Virus record (IMG/VR): IMGVR_UViG_3300037493_003170
Coordinates: 1-49,757 of that record
Reading direction: 5' to 3' (one strand)
Origin: a virus
DNA length: 49,757 bases
Of the stretch, positions 32,951 to 42,151 are shown one piece after another (the stretch's first letter is position 1; each line of letters starts with the position of its first letter). Position numbers and translations under genes: made by a program. Below the pieces are notes generated by a model, which saw nothing but the letters and a program-made list of their open reading frames with translations, was not told where the DNA came from and did no database searches.

Positions 32951-32971
32951 ACGTCTCCGAGGAACTGTCAA
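32943..32971 (-). promoter_or_regulatory. Promoter for the major capsid gene
   Basis: On the - strand TTGACA (32966-32971), a 17-base spacer and TGAATT (32943-32948). The -35 box is perfect and the -10 box matches the consensus at its invariant first and last T. Transcription from here gives a leader of about 145 bases before the capsid ATG. Confidence 0.6.
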
Positions 32972-32979
32972 CATAAAAA

Positions 32980-34311
32980 TCACCAGTCGTCTTCTTCGGA
33001 TGGGCCGAAGATACCGGCGAGAGGATCGCGCTTGCGCGGATCTTCTTTTGCTTTCTTGCCGTCAAGTTTAACTCTTTTTCTCGATGCCTTCTGAACGGCA
33101 TCAAACTCGGTCTCAGCTTCATCATCATTATCTGAAGCCTTGGAAGCTTTCTCGACGTATTTGGAAAACTCGGCGCGGGTGACGAGAGCTTGCACAAACA
33201 TCGGTGCGAGCTTTTTAAGTTTGGTTTGATGAAGTCTATCTCGCTCAACGAGATACTCTTTGATGTCGGTGCCGTTGGCTTCGAGTTTGTCGATGTCATC
33301 CTGAGTCAAGACACGCGGACCCACAAGCACGTCTAAAACATCCTTCTGAGCTTTTTCAAAACGCTTTTTGGCTTCAGGTGAACTCTTGATGAGCTTGGCT
33401 ACAATGGCTTCAATAGAGTGTGGCTTGGCTTCAAGAACTTCATCAGGCACGTCACCAACTTTGTCGATGATCGGCTTGAACTCATTGGTTTTGTTTTCAT
33501 ATTCCTTGTAGCCAACGGAAAGCTTGCCGGTTTTGGCGCGGCTTTCGAGCTTGGTGTAGAGATTCTGAAGATCGCGTGTTTTCTCGGAGTTACGTTCGAG
33601 CAAGCCCATGATTCGGTCAACGGTGGGCATAGCCGCGCTGCGTTCATCTTCGTCCATCTCCTCATACGGCACGTCTGAAAGTTTGAGGTTATCCACAATC
33701 GCGCCCGTTAGTTTTTCGTCGGCCTCGGCGGCTTTTTCAGAGGGCACCTCGGAAGCTTCGAGAAAGGCATCCATTAGAAAACCGAACTTCTTCACAAGGA
33801 GAGTCTTCGTTTCGCCGGGGAGGCGACGGGAAACCACACGAACGTCGGACAGGATGGTCTCCCGTGCGCTGACGTAATCGGGATGTTCAAAAGGTTTGAT
33901 CTGAGTAGCCTCAACCTCCTCAAGGCGAGACTTTTTCTCCTCAAGCTCCTTGGTGACTCGGGCGAGTTCAAGGTCCTTTTCGGTGAGCTTGGCTTTCAGC
34001 TCTTTCGCCTCACGCCCACGAATCTTTGCTTGTTCTCGGGCCTTGGATTCGATCCGGGGTGATTCCTCCTGCTCGTCTTCTTGGTCGTCGTCCTTACTCA
34101 GAACCTCATCGTAGTCGATGTCATCATCCGTGGAATCGGTGTCGTCGGATTCCTCTTCGGTGTCTTCGATTTCGTCCTCCACAGTATCCTCGATTTCATC
34201 ATCCACGGTGTCCTCGACCCTATCGCTTTCCTGCGACTCGGAGCCGAAAAGTTTGTCCATGATTTCCTCTGAACGCGGCGAAGCTACATCAATATCGTTG
34301 TTTTCTGACAT
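32980..34311 (-). CDS. Capsid scaffold protein
   Basis: A 443-residue protein with an extremely acidic N-terminus (residues about 25-85 are rich in Asp and Glu, for example VEDTVDDEIEDTVEDE), a long charged coiled coil (AKELKAKLTEKDLELARVTK, about 100-150), and a basic C-terminal region (RKRVKLDGKKAKEDPRKRDP). An acidic, helical body and a basic capsid-binding tail are typical of podovirus scaffolds. The gene lies between portal and capsid genes, the standard scaffold position. No protease motif is seen. Confidence 0.8.
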   Translation of the reverse strand: MSENNDIDVASPRSEEIMDKLFGSESQESDRVEDTVDDEIEDTVEDEIEDTEEESDDTDSTDDDIDYDEVLSKDDDQEDEQEESPRIESKAREQAKIRGREAKELKAKLTEKDLELARVTKELEEKKSRLEEVEATQIKPFEHPDYVSARETILSDVRVVSRRLPGETKTLLVKKFGFLMDAFLEASEVPSEKAAEADEKLTGAIVDNLKLSDVPYEEMDEDERSAAMPTVDRIMGLLERNSEKTRDLQNLYTKLESRAKTGKLSVGYKEYENKTNEFKPIIDKVGDVPDEVLEAKPHSIEAIVAKLIKSSPEAKKRFEKAQKDVLDVLVGPRVLTQDDIDKLEANGTDIKEYLVERDRLHQTKLKKLAPMFVQALVTRAEFSKYVEKASKASDNDDEAETEFDAVQKASRKRVKLDGKKAKEDPRKRDPLAGIFGPSEEDDW

Positions 34312-34323
34312 ATTTTATTGTTT

Positions 34324-34584
34324 CTATTTTTGTTTTTCTTGAGATTGTTTGAGATCGTAAGCTGCTTTGAAAAGCAGAAAGATGTCGTCAATGTGTTTCA
34401 TGGCAAGAATGGTTGGACCAATCTTGTCAATGTTATTAGGCGTGATGACGGCACGTTGGATGTCGGTCAATACTTCCCTGATGTCAGGGTAGGCCGATCC
34501 GATGGATGCTACGAAACGGGGGTCCTTGAGAGCCGCATCAAGTTGCACGGTCTTGTGGACCGATAAAGGGGTGTGTTCGATCAT
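34324..34584 (-). CDS. Small helical protein between portal and scaffold
   Basis: An 86-residue protein, mostly helix (TILAMKHIDDIFLLFKAAYDLKQSQEKQK at the end is cut here as LAMKHIDDIFLLFKAAYDL). It overlaps the portal stop by four bases and sits twelve bases before the scaffold gene. I do not recognise it. Small proteins at this place can be head assembly factors. Confidence 0.6.
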   Translation of the reverse strand: MIEHTPLSVHKTVQLDAALKDPRFVASIGSAYPDIREVLTDIQRAVITPNNIDKIGPTILAMKHIDDIFLLFKAAYDLKQSQEKQK

Positions 34585-36872
34585 TCTTTTCTTTGTTGTT
34601 GTTTCCGCATTTCAGCCTGCTTCTCGATCCGCTTGTCGTCAAGCTTCAAACGCGCTGACTCGTTAATCTCACGAACGTATTGACCACGTTGGGCGAGAGC
34701 CTGACGTGAAGCGGCATTCTTGTTCAGCCTGTCCATATTCTCAGCCTTGAGACCAAGTTCAACGGAACGCTGTCGGAGAGTTTCAAGCTTTAACGTGTAA
34801 TCTGCCTGCTCCTTTGCACTCATCCCCATCCCTTCGTCGGGCGTAGCCTCGTCGATTTCTTGGACGATAGTCTGTGCCGACTCGGAGATCATCTGATAAT
34901 CTTGAAGGAAAAGCTTTGCCTCCCCCGCCGTGACAGGGTCGCCCATAAGTGTCTGGAGGTGTTGGCCGGTGTGTTCGACAAGGCCAGCAAAAGAAATGAC
35001 ATCGAGCTTGTCCCAAGGGCGAACGCTGTGAGCGGCCACATGGGCTTGCATGTCGAGAAGGTGAATCGGGATGTGGTCCTGATGGATGTCGTCTTGTGAG
35101 ACTGGGAGTATCTGACCGAGCGCGGCACGACGGCGGATCGTGTCGTATTCATTCTCGGCGGTGATCTTCTGGGTGTTGATGATAGCCTTTGGAACCTTGA
35201 CCAAGCTTTCAGCAAGGTCGGGGTCCTGAGTGCGAAGAAGGAGGGCCTGCTGGATCGCCAGCGGTCGAGCGATGGGTTCAAGGGCCATGCGGTTCGCCAT
35301 GATCCAGTCGGCTGTCTCAAGCTGCTGCTGGCGATCACCGTTGCCGATGGTCCGCTTGACACGGATGCGGAGCCAAGTGAATTTTCCGTATTTCCTCTCG
35401 GCGAGCTTCTTGTAATCAATCCCGGAGGCTTCAAGCTTTTCGCGCACGCGCATTGTCTCACGGTGTCCGGCAGTCCCCGGCTTGGTATCACCGGCGAGAA
35501 GCCGCCACACGACGGTCTCAAGAATGGATTCCATGTGGTTGTAGGCTTCGGAGACACGGTTGGTCTGAAGCATGACCGAGTTTTTCTGGCGTTCGACTGC
35601 CTGCTGGCGAAGCTCGCCGCCGCGACCTGAGTTCGCCGTGTCCGACGTGGCCAGACCGGCAGCGTTCTGCGAAAGCAGCGAGAAGGGGGTCATCAGGCTC
35701 GCGGAATTGTTCCTGATCTGCATTTCCTCGATACCTTGCGGGACGAAAGCGTCGGACACCGAGTTCCACTTCAGGACCTCCTCTGGGTCGGCCCCGTCGG
35801 TGAGTTTCCACTTGGGCTTGGCGCGTGCCTTGTCACCTTCGATGATGAGGTTGAGCAACTCCTCCATCTCCGCGCCCGAGGCGTAGCTCATCTCAGCCAC
35901 ACCACGAAGGGTGTCGGTCGTCTTGACTCCGCCAATTTCGGAATCGACCGTGACCATGTGAAGCCAATCGGAAGCGTTCTCATACGCCTTGTCAAAATAG
36001 GCTATGATGCAGTGGGCAGAAGCATCCTCGGATTTTGACTTCAGCTCAATGCCCTCAATGTTGTCAATGAAGAGAGTGGCCGACACATACTGGTCGCTGC
36101 TTCTTTCCTTGGTTTTTATTTCGTAATACCAGCACGCGGAAATCGTAATCTGCCTGTCAAACAAATCGTTTTGGCGGACAGACTGGGCAATCGCAAAATC
36201 GTTTGAACTCTTCTTACTGTTTTCGCCGATTTGCTCTTCGATTGCCTCAATGAGCCTGTCGATGTTATCGACGGCGATGTGCTTGCCCTTTTCACCGCCT
36301 ACGGCTTCACGGAGATTCTTGAGATCCATGACCCCAAGTTCAACCGATTGGAAAGCGTAGGGGATCTCTTCAGCGTCCAAAGACGTATTCCGTGGGAAAT
36401 ACATATCTGGCGATGGGGTGGGAAGCCAGCCGTATTTCTGTGGAAAAACCACAGGACATCCCCCGGCAATGACAATCTCCCCGGCGACCTTGCGCCAAAG
36501 GTTTGCAAAACGGCCTTTGTGGTGGATGGCGTTCTCGTTGATTGCTTGGCTGATCCGTTGACTGGTGACAAAGTCCTGCTCCGGGTTGTCGGTGTCCACG
36601 ATGACCTCAAGGAGCGAGTTCGTGACCGTCACCATTGAAGTGAGCTGGGTCTCGTTCTGGAGCATGTCCCGGTGCGTGAGACCGTGGTTGACGATCTCGG
36701 TCCGGTTGAGTTGCTTGGCCTCCTCTTCGGAGAGCGTGTTCATCATGTTTGTGAACTTGCGAACAATCCCCAACCGGTCACGCCTGTCCCTGATATTTTC
36801 CCAAGCATCCTCACGAGCCTGTGCAAGTTCGGTGGCGTTTTCAAAATACTCGGAGTCAAATTTCATGTCCAT
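34581..36872 (-). CDS. Portal protein (head-tail connector)
   Basis: A 763-residue protein, the size of large podovirus portals. The N-terminal helices (AREDAWENIRDRRDRLGIVR), an early wing domain with IAGGCPVVFPQKYGWLPTPSP, a central section with LTDGADPEEVLKWNSVSDAFVPQGIEEMQ, and the long stem-and-crown helices with NSGRGGELRQQAVERQKNSV fit a portal. The C-terminal 150 residues are a Gln/Arg-rich barrel-like helix ending in RKQQQR. It follows the terminase and one unknown gene and precedes the scaffold. I rely on order, size and overall pattern, since portals have few fixed motifs. Confidence 0.85.
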   Translation of the reverse strand: MDMKFDSEYFENATELAQAREDAWENIRDRRDRLGIVRKFTNMMNTLSEEEAKQLNRTEIVNHGLTHRDMLQNETQLTSMVTVTNSLLEVIVDTDNPEQDFVTSQRISQAINENAIHHKGRFANLWRKVAGEIVIAGGCPVVFPQKYGWLPTPSPDMYFPRNTSLDAEEIPYAFQSVELGVMDLKNLREAVGGEKGKHIAVDNIDRLIEAIEEQIGENSKKSSNDFAIAQSVRQNDLFDRQITISACWYYEIKTKERSSDQYVSATLFIDNIEGIELKSKSEDASAHCIIAYFDKAYENASDWLHMVTVDSEIGGVKTTDTLRGVAEMSYASGAEMEELLNLIIEGDKARAKPKWKLTDGADPEEVLKWNSVSDAFVPQGIEEMQIRNNSASLMTPFSLLSQNAAGLATSDTANSGRGGELRQQAVERQKNSVMLQTNRVSEAYNHMESILETVVWRLLAGDTKPGTAGHRETMRVREKLEASGIDYKKLAERKYGKFTWLRIRVKRTIGNGDRQQQLETADWIMANRMALEPIARPLAIQQALLLRTQDPDLAESLVKVPKAIINTQKITAENEYDTIRRRAALGQILPVSQDDIHQDHIPIHLLDMQAHVAAHSVRPWDKLDVISFAGLVEHTGQHLQTLMGDPVTAGEAKLFLQDYQMISESAQTIVQEIDEATPDEGMGMSAKEQADYTLKLETLRQRSVELGLKAENMDRLNKNAASRQALAQRGQYVREINESARLKLDDKRIEKQAEMRKQQQRKE

Positions 36873-37600
36873 AGGTTCTTAGCGGCGTATTGGTCAAAAT
36901 TTCCATCAAACAGTCCGAGATCGTTTATGGTCGCCCACAACCACTGCCTTGCGGCTTCGACGGTGTAGGTCGGTATGTCGGATAAGTTTTCAAGGTTTAG
37001 GATGATCTTTTGGAAGTCGGAAGAGGTCCCCGAAAACGGGGATTTCTCGGGACTATAAAGGTCCTTGACAACTTCCGCAAGCATAATGAATCGACCGTAA
37101 CTGAACCGGCTAGGAGCAACGCAAAGGTAGAGTTCAAGCAAGGACCACAATGAGCGTTGGGTCGCTGTGTCGAAGGGTCGTGTCTTGGTGTGAGGGTCGG
37201 ATGACTTCTGGTATTTGATCGGAATGGCGACGGACATAAGCGTGAAAAGGTCAATCCTGCGGTATTTCTTCGGCACCCGCTGGAGCCATTGAATGTTCAG
37301 GTTGAGCCACAGGTCGGCGCGGGTGTAGTCGATGAGGTTAAGGTCAAAGTTCCGTGCGACATTCTGGTAAACGATCTCGGCTGTCGCCCCCTCGAAATGC
37401 GTCTGGATTGAATTAACGAAGAAGTCCACACCCCATCCACCGAAAGGGCTGTGTGGTTTCTTGGCAATGGGTTGGGAGAGATCAACGATCTTGCCGAACC
37501 TGTCGCTAATAGGCTGGGCTTCAGGTTCCAACTGGTAGTTCAGCCCCGAGTGCCCCATCGAGATAGGGGCTTTGATTTTGTTGCATGTTTGGCAGCTCAT
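36863..37600 (-). CDS. Hypothetical protein between terminase and portal
   Basis: A 245-residue protein with an N-terminal CQTC pair and many aromatic residues (LWLNLNIQWLQRVPKKYRRIDL, RSLWSLLELYLCVAPSRFSYGRF). It overlaps both terminase (four bases) and portal (ten bases), so it is probably made with them. I recognise no family. The order terminase-unknown-portal suggests a DNA packaging or head-completion role. Confidence 0.6.
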   Translation of the reverse strand: MSCQTCNKIKAPISMGHSGLNYQLEPEAQPISDRFGKIVDLSQPIAKKPHSPFGGWGVDFFVNSIQTHFEGATAEIVYQNVARNFDLNLIDYTRADLWLNLNIQWLQRVPKKYRRIDLFTLMSVAIPIKYQKSSDPHTKTRPFDTATQRSLWSLLELYLCVAPSRFSYGRFIMLAEVVKDLYSPEKSPFSGTSSDFQKIILNLENLSDIPTYTVEAARQWLWATINDLGLFDGNFDQYAAKNLWT

Positions 37601-39600
37601 ATTTTCTTGATGATACGGCTTTTACCCAGACCTTTCTTTTCAAGCAAGCTCCAAAGTGACTCGCTGCGCTTTCCGTTCGTTACAGTTTTTGCTCGGAATC
37701 CGACACGTTGAAGTAACCCTGAGATCCCCATTAGAACGTCTCGATCATCTGGCGATACTTGCTGCCAGCGAGCCTTGTATTCCTTCTTGCCTTCGGAGAC
37801 GTATTTCTTGTTGACAGTCTCATAAAGCGTCCGGCTGAGTTGAATGACAGCAGTTTCAATGTTGCTGCCACCACGAACCTGCTTAGTTAGAAATAGGTCA
37901 CTCGCGAGGAAAGCAAGTTCCGTGCATCGGTTTTTACAACAATCCTCGCTGTTCTTTTTGATGTTCTGGAGAAAGACACCTTCTGGGGCTTGATTGTAAT
38001 CGAAAGCGTGGATGGAGTAGCCGAGCATCCGAGTCATCGACGAGACAATATCCGGCCTCATCGAGAAGTCATACCCGAAGTGAGAAGGTTTGATTCCGTG
38101 CGCGAGATTTAGTTCAGCGCACTGGATAGCAATCTGATCCTCGTAGGAAACCATTCCTCCGATAGTGAAGCCAGAGGTCTCGACCCTTGCCGCACGCATT
38201 CTACCGAACCAGTAGTCGTTGTAGGTGGCATCCTTGACCAACTTGAGGGTCTTGAAGAAGTCCTTGAAAAGAACGACTTCCTGTGTTTCGTCATTGCCGT
38301 TGGCATCAGTGACCTTGGCGATCCCGTATTGCGCGTAGCCCCACTTCGACTTGTCGCGTCCTCCGAAAGCAGGGTCGCAAAAGGAAACTGCACCGTCGAT
38401 GCGGATCATGGTAAAGTATGGGTCCTTGTAGCGGGAGGACGAGAGCTTGGCCTTCGAGAGGACTGAGTTCATGTCGTCGCCCCGCGCCGGGAACGAACGC
38501 ACCTGAGAATAGTAGTCCGGCGACTGCTCGCCGTAATCATCGAGCATCTGCTGGAGGTTTGACTGCTTGAAGAGCTTGGGGTAGAGGGTCTTGCCCGAGA
38601 GAATGTTCGGCGACTTGTGGCCATCGAAGCGAAGCGTGATCGAAGAGGCTTCGCTGTGCCACCAAGCATGTTCTTCGATGTCGAGATCATCGAAGGAAGC
38701 GGGACCCCCGTAAGTTGGTTTCGGACTGGTGAGCCTACCGCCCATGTCATCCTCGTTTTTGAAGTTCTGGGATGTGATGGCGAAGAACGCATCCTGCTGC
38801 GAGATGTTTGCCAGTGTGGTCAGGAAGGCCATGTTCTCGATCTCGTTGACCTCATCGACCACAATAAGCATCACGCCACGGTCGGTGTCCTTACCCCGAG
38901 TTTTTGATCCCTTGTATTTTCCAACATGCTTGGTGTTCCGCAGCTCGATCCTCGCGGCTTTCGGAATGTTGGGCATGAACTCAAGGCAGCGGTTGGCGTA
39001 TTTTCGACCGTAAGGAAACAGCACGGAGGCATCTCCGAATCCTTGTCCGGTCGTGTTCGGGTGGGCTTCGCAGAGTTGATCCCACAGCTCTTCAATGTCG
39101 CCCCACACGGTCGAATCGGAAGCGGAGTCGAAGGGGTTGGCGACATAGACAACCGTGTATTCTGGGTCAATATACATCAGGGCAAAGGCGATGCGGCAAC
39201 CGGAAGCGGATTTGCCTGAGTTTGCGCTACCGATGAGATTGAGTATTTTTTTGTTGGCTCCTCCAATACCCCGACAAAAAAACATCACAGCATCCGCAAG
39301 GGACGGTGTGATGTCTGTTTCTGGAAACAGTAATTTTATCAGTGTGAGAAAGTGCTGGTAATACGGTTTGCCATGCTTTGAAAGACCGCCCCAGTTTGGA
39401 CGCTTGGCCTCGAAAAGGATTTCACGCTCGATCTCCCACGGTTTCTTGTCCGGTTGAAGGACCCAGTATTTGCGGGGGCTGTTGCCGATCAGGGTGGAAC
39501 TGATGCGGTCAGCCGTCAGGTTTTGGTCCGACCAGTCGAGCCGGTCGTGATTGAGAACGATCCCCTCGAAGGGATCTTTCCTGACTTCCTCTTCGATCAT
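37597..39600 (-). CDS. terL: Terminase large subunit
   Basis: A 667-residue packaging motor. I start at the ATG at 39600, which shares one base with the upstream stop. The ATPase half has Walker A GSANSGKSASG (about residue 126) and Walker B VMLIVVDEVNEIENM (about 245), followed by a coupling motif around FAITSQN. The nuclease half has SFCDPAFGGRDKSKWG (about 400), HFGYDFSMRP (about 510) and a late DDRDVLMGI, the acidic residues of the RNase H-like fold. It pumps DNA through the portal and cuts concatemers. Gene order with portal, scaffold and capsid is standard. Confidence 0.95.
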   Translation of the reverse strand: MIEEEVRKDPFEGIVLNHDRLDWSDQNLTADRISSTLIGNSPRKYWVLQPDKKPWEIEREILFEAKRPNWGGLSKHGKPYYQHFLTLIKLLFPETDITPSLADAVMFFCRGIGGANKKILNLIGSANSGKSASGCRIAFALMYIDPEYTVVYVANPFDSASDSTVWGDIEELWDQLCEAHPNTTGQGFGDASVLFPYGRKYANRCLEFMPNIPKAARIELRNTKHVGKYKGSKTRGKDTDRGVMLIVVDEVNEIENMAFLTTLANISQQDAFFAITSQNFKNEDDMGGRLTSPKPTYGGPASFDDLDIEEHAWWHSEASSITLRFDGHKSPNILSGKTLYPKLFKQSNLQQMLDDYGEQSPDYYSQVRSFPARGDDMNSVLSKAKLSSSRYKDPYFTMIRIDGAVSFCDPAFGGRDKSKWGYAQYGIAKVTDANGNDETQEVVLFKDFFKTLKLVKDATYNDYWFGRMRAARVETSGFTIGGMVSYEDQIAIQCAELNLAHGIKPSHFGYDFSMRPDIVSSMTRMLGYSIHAFDYNQAPEGVFLQNIKKNSEDCCKNRCTELAFLASDLFLTKQVRGGSNIETAVIQLSRTLYETVNKKYVSEGKKEYKARWQQVSPDDRDVLMGISGLLQRVGFRAKTVTNGKRSESLWSLLEKKGLGKSRIIKKI

Positions 39601-40064
39601 CAAGCCTTGGCCAGCTCGGCGAGCTGCTTCAGTTTGGCGACGGGGACCCCGAGATGCTCGGCGGTATCAGGCAGCTTGTTGAGCTGGTAGAGGTCGATGG
39701 TCGTGATCTCACCGCGAAGGAGGATGTTGACCAGCTCCTTTGGCTCCTTGACCACAAGGGTAGTCTTGCCGGGTTTCTCCTTGGAGATTTCCAGCTCGGT
39801 GACGAGGCCGGTGATTGCGTCCTTGAGGAAGAAGCGTTGTTCGATCACGGGGTCGGGTTCCGGCTCAGGAGCCTTGGCGGCAGCGGGCTTTTTCTTCTTC
39901 GGTCCGAAGTCATCCGGGTAGGTCGTCTTCAGTGCCGCGATGTAACCTGTCATTACGCTCTCGTCCTCGGTGGCGAGGAAAGCGAGAATGTCGTCAGCTT
40001 CAGTGGAGCCGCCATTGAGGAAGTAATCCCGGAGGTCGGCTAGTTTATTTTTGTTGATGTCCAT
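39600..40064 (-). CDS. Possible small terminase subunit
   Basis: A 154-residue protein directly before the large terminase, sharing one base with it. The N-terminal part is helical (NKNKLADLRDYFLNGGSTEADDILAFLA), followed by a Lys/Pro linker (PKKKKPAAAKAPEPEPDP), a beta segment and a terminal helix pair (LPDTAEHLGVPVAKLKQLAELAKA) that could be a short helix-turn-helix. Position supports a small terminase. The protein at 41208-41636 is a competing candidate, as it has a clearer helix-turn-helix. Confidence 0.45.
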   Translation of the reverse strand: MDINKNKLADLRDYFLNGGSTEADDILAFLATEDESVMTGYIAALKTTYPDDFGPKKKKPAAAKAPEPEPDPVIEQRFFLKDAITGLVTELEISKEKPGKTTLVVKEPKELVNILLRGEITTIDLYQLNKLPDTAEHLGVPVAKLKQLAELAKA

Positions 40065-40087
40065 GTTATTTCTATTGTTGAGAGTGT

Positions 40088-40170
40088 GACCCCGGCTCGC
40101 CTACAATTTAGAGGTGAACAAAAAACCCCGCAAGGTTTCGCCCTTGCGATTAACTCAGCGCACCGGGGTC
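40088..40170. repeat. Inverted repeat flanking the terminator
   Basis: GACCCCGG at 40088-40095 and CCGGGGTC at 40163-40170 are perfect 8-base inverted repeats. They enclose the terminator hairpin at 40129-40148. The outer arms could form a longer stem in RNA read from either strand. Confidence 0.6.
40120..40148 (-). terminator. Intrinsic terminator after the metallophosphoesterase gene
   Basis: On the - strand CGCAAGG and CCTTGCG (40142-40148 with 40129-40135) form a perfect 7-base stem with a 6-base loop. It is followed by GGGG and six T. It separates the endolysin-phosphoesterase genes from the terminase-portal genes. Confidence 0.8.
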
Positions 40171-40200
40171 GCGTGAGGGTTTCATGGGGGTATGAGTTTG

Positions 40201-41211
40201 TCAATGTTTCATGCGGCTGTGCATCGAACCCACAAGCGACCGACCTTCCCAGATCGGAATGTTGAGATGGAGGAACTCGCCCGAGGATGCGACAAACTGC
40301 ACACCATAGCCGTGACTCCAACCCGTCGGATTTGAGTGTCTCCACAGTGGTTGGCGCAGGCAAAGGCATCCGGGGTTGAAAGCCTTGACGAGGCCGACAC
40401 CGGGAAGCACGAGCGAAGAGGTGTCCTCTTGGTGGGTGTGGGCATAGACGACATTGCCGCCGGTCCGCCCCACGGCGGACGAAGCCGCGTTCTTGCCGCT
40501 GCCAAGTTCATGCACGAAGAAAACCTTTCCGAGCTTGAGCCAACCCGGCGGAAGTGTGGGACAAGTCTTTTCGCCGCGTCGATAAAATTTAATCCCCCGT
40601 TCTTCAAGACGCATCAGCTTGTCGGGCGCGAGCATGGAGCGAAGGAACTCGGCATCGCGGTTGTGGCGCATGGTCTGGTCCACAACCCAACGCTCGACGC
40701 GGTCTTCGTGGTTGCCTTCGAGGTAATGGATCTCGGCGCGGGGGGCGGCTTCCATCACGCGGTCGAGGAACCAGTTTCCGCAGGCGATGTCATCCTGCCA
40801 AGAATACTCGGTCTGGGCCACATACCCGAGAGTGTGGTGAGCCGCGAGGAAACCCCCGCACTCAACAATGTCACCGAGGAGGACAATCTCATCAGGGTCC
40901 CACTTTTTCAAGTCTGTTAGAAACGCTTCAACGGCATCACGATCCATACCGCTACCGTGAACATCGCAGCAGATCACGCGAACGAGATCCTTGGATTTCC
41001 CCTTTCGTGGCTTGCTTGGAATCGGCTCTGGGTATTTTGCCTTGTGGAGATTGTCGAACTCGACGAGAAGCTCGTCGCGGTCCTTGGTGACGGCGTTGAG
41101 TTCGCGCTTGATTTTCGCGAGAGCCGTTCTGGCGCGTGTTACTTCTGAGACTGCTTCGTCGCTTGAGACGCGCATCTTGCTAAGATCATGTCCGTTGGTG
41201 GGTTCATTCAT
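40201..41211 (-). CDS. Calcineurin-like metallophosphoesterase
   Basis: A 336-residue enzyme. Residues 20-70 are a coiled coil (ARTALAKIKRELNAVTKDRD). The catalytic domain shows all the family motifs in order: CCDVHGSG (D-x-H), LLGDIVE (G-D), EGNHEDR (G-N-H-E), FFVHELG and YAHTHQED (G/A-H-T-H). Two metal ions would be bound. Phage members include SbcD-like nucleases and protein or nucleotide phosphatases; no SbcC partner is seen. The ATG overlaps the stop of the HTH protein upstream. The gene ends at the terminator before the packaging genes. Confidence 0.88.
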   Translation of the reverse strand: MNEPTNGHDLSKMRVSSDEAVSEVTRARTALAKIKRELNAVTKDRDELLVEFDNLHKAKYPEPIPSKPRKGKSKDLVRVICCDVHGSGMDRDAVEAFLTDLKKWDPDEIVLLGDIVECGGFLAAHHTLGYVAQTEYSWQDDIACGNWFLDRVMEAAPRAEIHYLEGNHEDRVERWVVDQTMRHNRDAEFLRSMLAPDKLMRLEERGIKFYRRGEKTCPTLPPGWLKLGKVFFVHELGSGKNAASSAVGRTGGNVVYAHTHQEDTSSLVLPGVGLVKAFNPGCLCLRQPLWRHSNPTGWSHGYGVQFVASSGEFLHLNIPIWEGRSLVGSMHSRMKH

Positions 41212-41636
41212 AATGCGTATTTTTCTGCTGTTTCGGGATTCATAATTAAAGCGACCCAGTCATCCTCACTGACTTCAACGTATTTGAGGCAACCCATTTC
41301 GCGAGCGTGTTTACGGATGGTCTCTTCGCTCATCCCCCACTCCTGCGATAATTTCTTGGGGTCAAAACCGCGACCATTCGCAAGACGCTTGATGTATTTA
41401 GTGGCACTCTCAGCAGGACGGCGAGGAAGCACACGCTTACCTTGAAGGTTGTATGATCCGCCAGTGGGCTGAACAGTCGCCGGTGTAGGCGTTGGGACCT
41501 CGCCGGTGACAAGCGCGTCCCTGACTACCTGAACGTCAGCGGCGTTTACCTTGTTCATATTCCGGCTAATGGCCCAGTTGCTTTTCTCAGGGTAGCGTTG
41601 CAGTGCCTCTGCTATCTTTTGTTGCTTTGTTGTCAT
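41208..41636 (-). CDS. Helix-turn-helix protein, candidate small terminase or regulator
   Basis: A 142-residue protein with two likely DNA-binding helical parts. The first is QQKIAEALQRYPEKSNWAIS at the N-terminus (an 'x-AIS-x' turn). The second is PKKLSQEWGMSEETIRKHARE at about residues 95-115, a good helix-turn-helix. A Pro/Thr linker lies between them. It overlaps the endolysin stop and the phosphoesterase start by four bases each. Phage small terminases are of this size and carry an HTH, but this gene is one gene away from the TerS candidate at 39600-40064. Confidence 0.6.
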   Translation of the reverse strand: MTTKQQKIAEALQRYPEKSNWAISRNMNKVNAADVQVVRDALVTGEVPTPTPATVQPTGGSYNLQGKRVLPRRPAESATKYIKRLANGRGFDPKKLSQEWGMSEETIRKHAREMGCLKYVEVSEDDWVALIMNPETAEKYAL

Positions 41637-42148
41637 GCTTTAATGAGTTTCTCTTGCCTGAAACGGATACGGCTACGGATCTTGGAAACATGACGGAGTT
41701 TTCGGTAAACCCCGCCGCCCTCACGGCTTCCACTGGCATCGGTATTACCTTCGATAGTGGCGATGTTTCCCGAGCTATCGGGAGACGACATGGCAAAGCC
41801 AATGTGTGAGAAGGTGAAGACCACAATGTCGCCGGGGAGAATGTCGTCGGCGTGGGGCTTGCGCGTCCATGTAGTCGCGTCCTGAGCCAGAGACCAATTT
41901 TCCATGTCGTAGGCACCGGCGGTCTTCGGGCGTTTGAAGGATTTGGTTTCCTTGGCACCGCAGGACTTCAAAGCTTCGCGAACGACCCAGCACACGAAAG
42001 CTGCACACCAAGGCCAACCTTTTTTTGGGGTGAGCCAAGTTGCGGCTTTATACTCGTTCACACGGGGGCCACAGTTGCTCCCGTTGACTTCCTCAATTCC
42101 CACCTCGCCATTGGCTATGCGGATGATTTCTCTTACGAGATCCGTCAT
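41633..42148 (-). CDS. CHAP-domain endolysin
   Basis: A 171-residue peptidoglycan hydrolase. The pattern is that of CHAP amidase/endopeptidases: GSNCGPRVNEY, then WPWCAAFVCWV with the catalytic Cys (about residue 48), LPGDIVVFTFSHIGFA with the catalytic His (about 114), and IATIEGNTD with the third polar residue (about 133). No signal peptide is seen, so a holin or other exit route is needed. Two membrane proteins suited to that lie just upstream (42152-42580 and 43799-44122). Confidence 0.88.
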   Translation of the reverse strand: MTDLVREIIRIANGEVGIEEVNGSNCGPRVNEYKAATWLTPKKGWPWCAAFVCWVVREALKSCGAKETKSFKRPKTAGAYDMENWSLAQDATTWTRKPHADDILPGDIVVFTFSHIGFAMSSPDSSGNIATIEGNTDASGSREGGGVYRKLRHVSKIRSRIRFRQEKLIKA

Positions 42149-42151
42149 AAA

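Noticed and set aside
32890-32952. tRNA-like element (7-base loop with TTTCCAA on a GTGGT/GCCAC stem)
   Set aside because: The arm looks like a Gly anticodon arm, but no matching D arm, T arm or acceptor stem can be placed around it. I treat it as part of the structured capsid leader.
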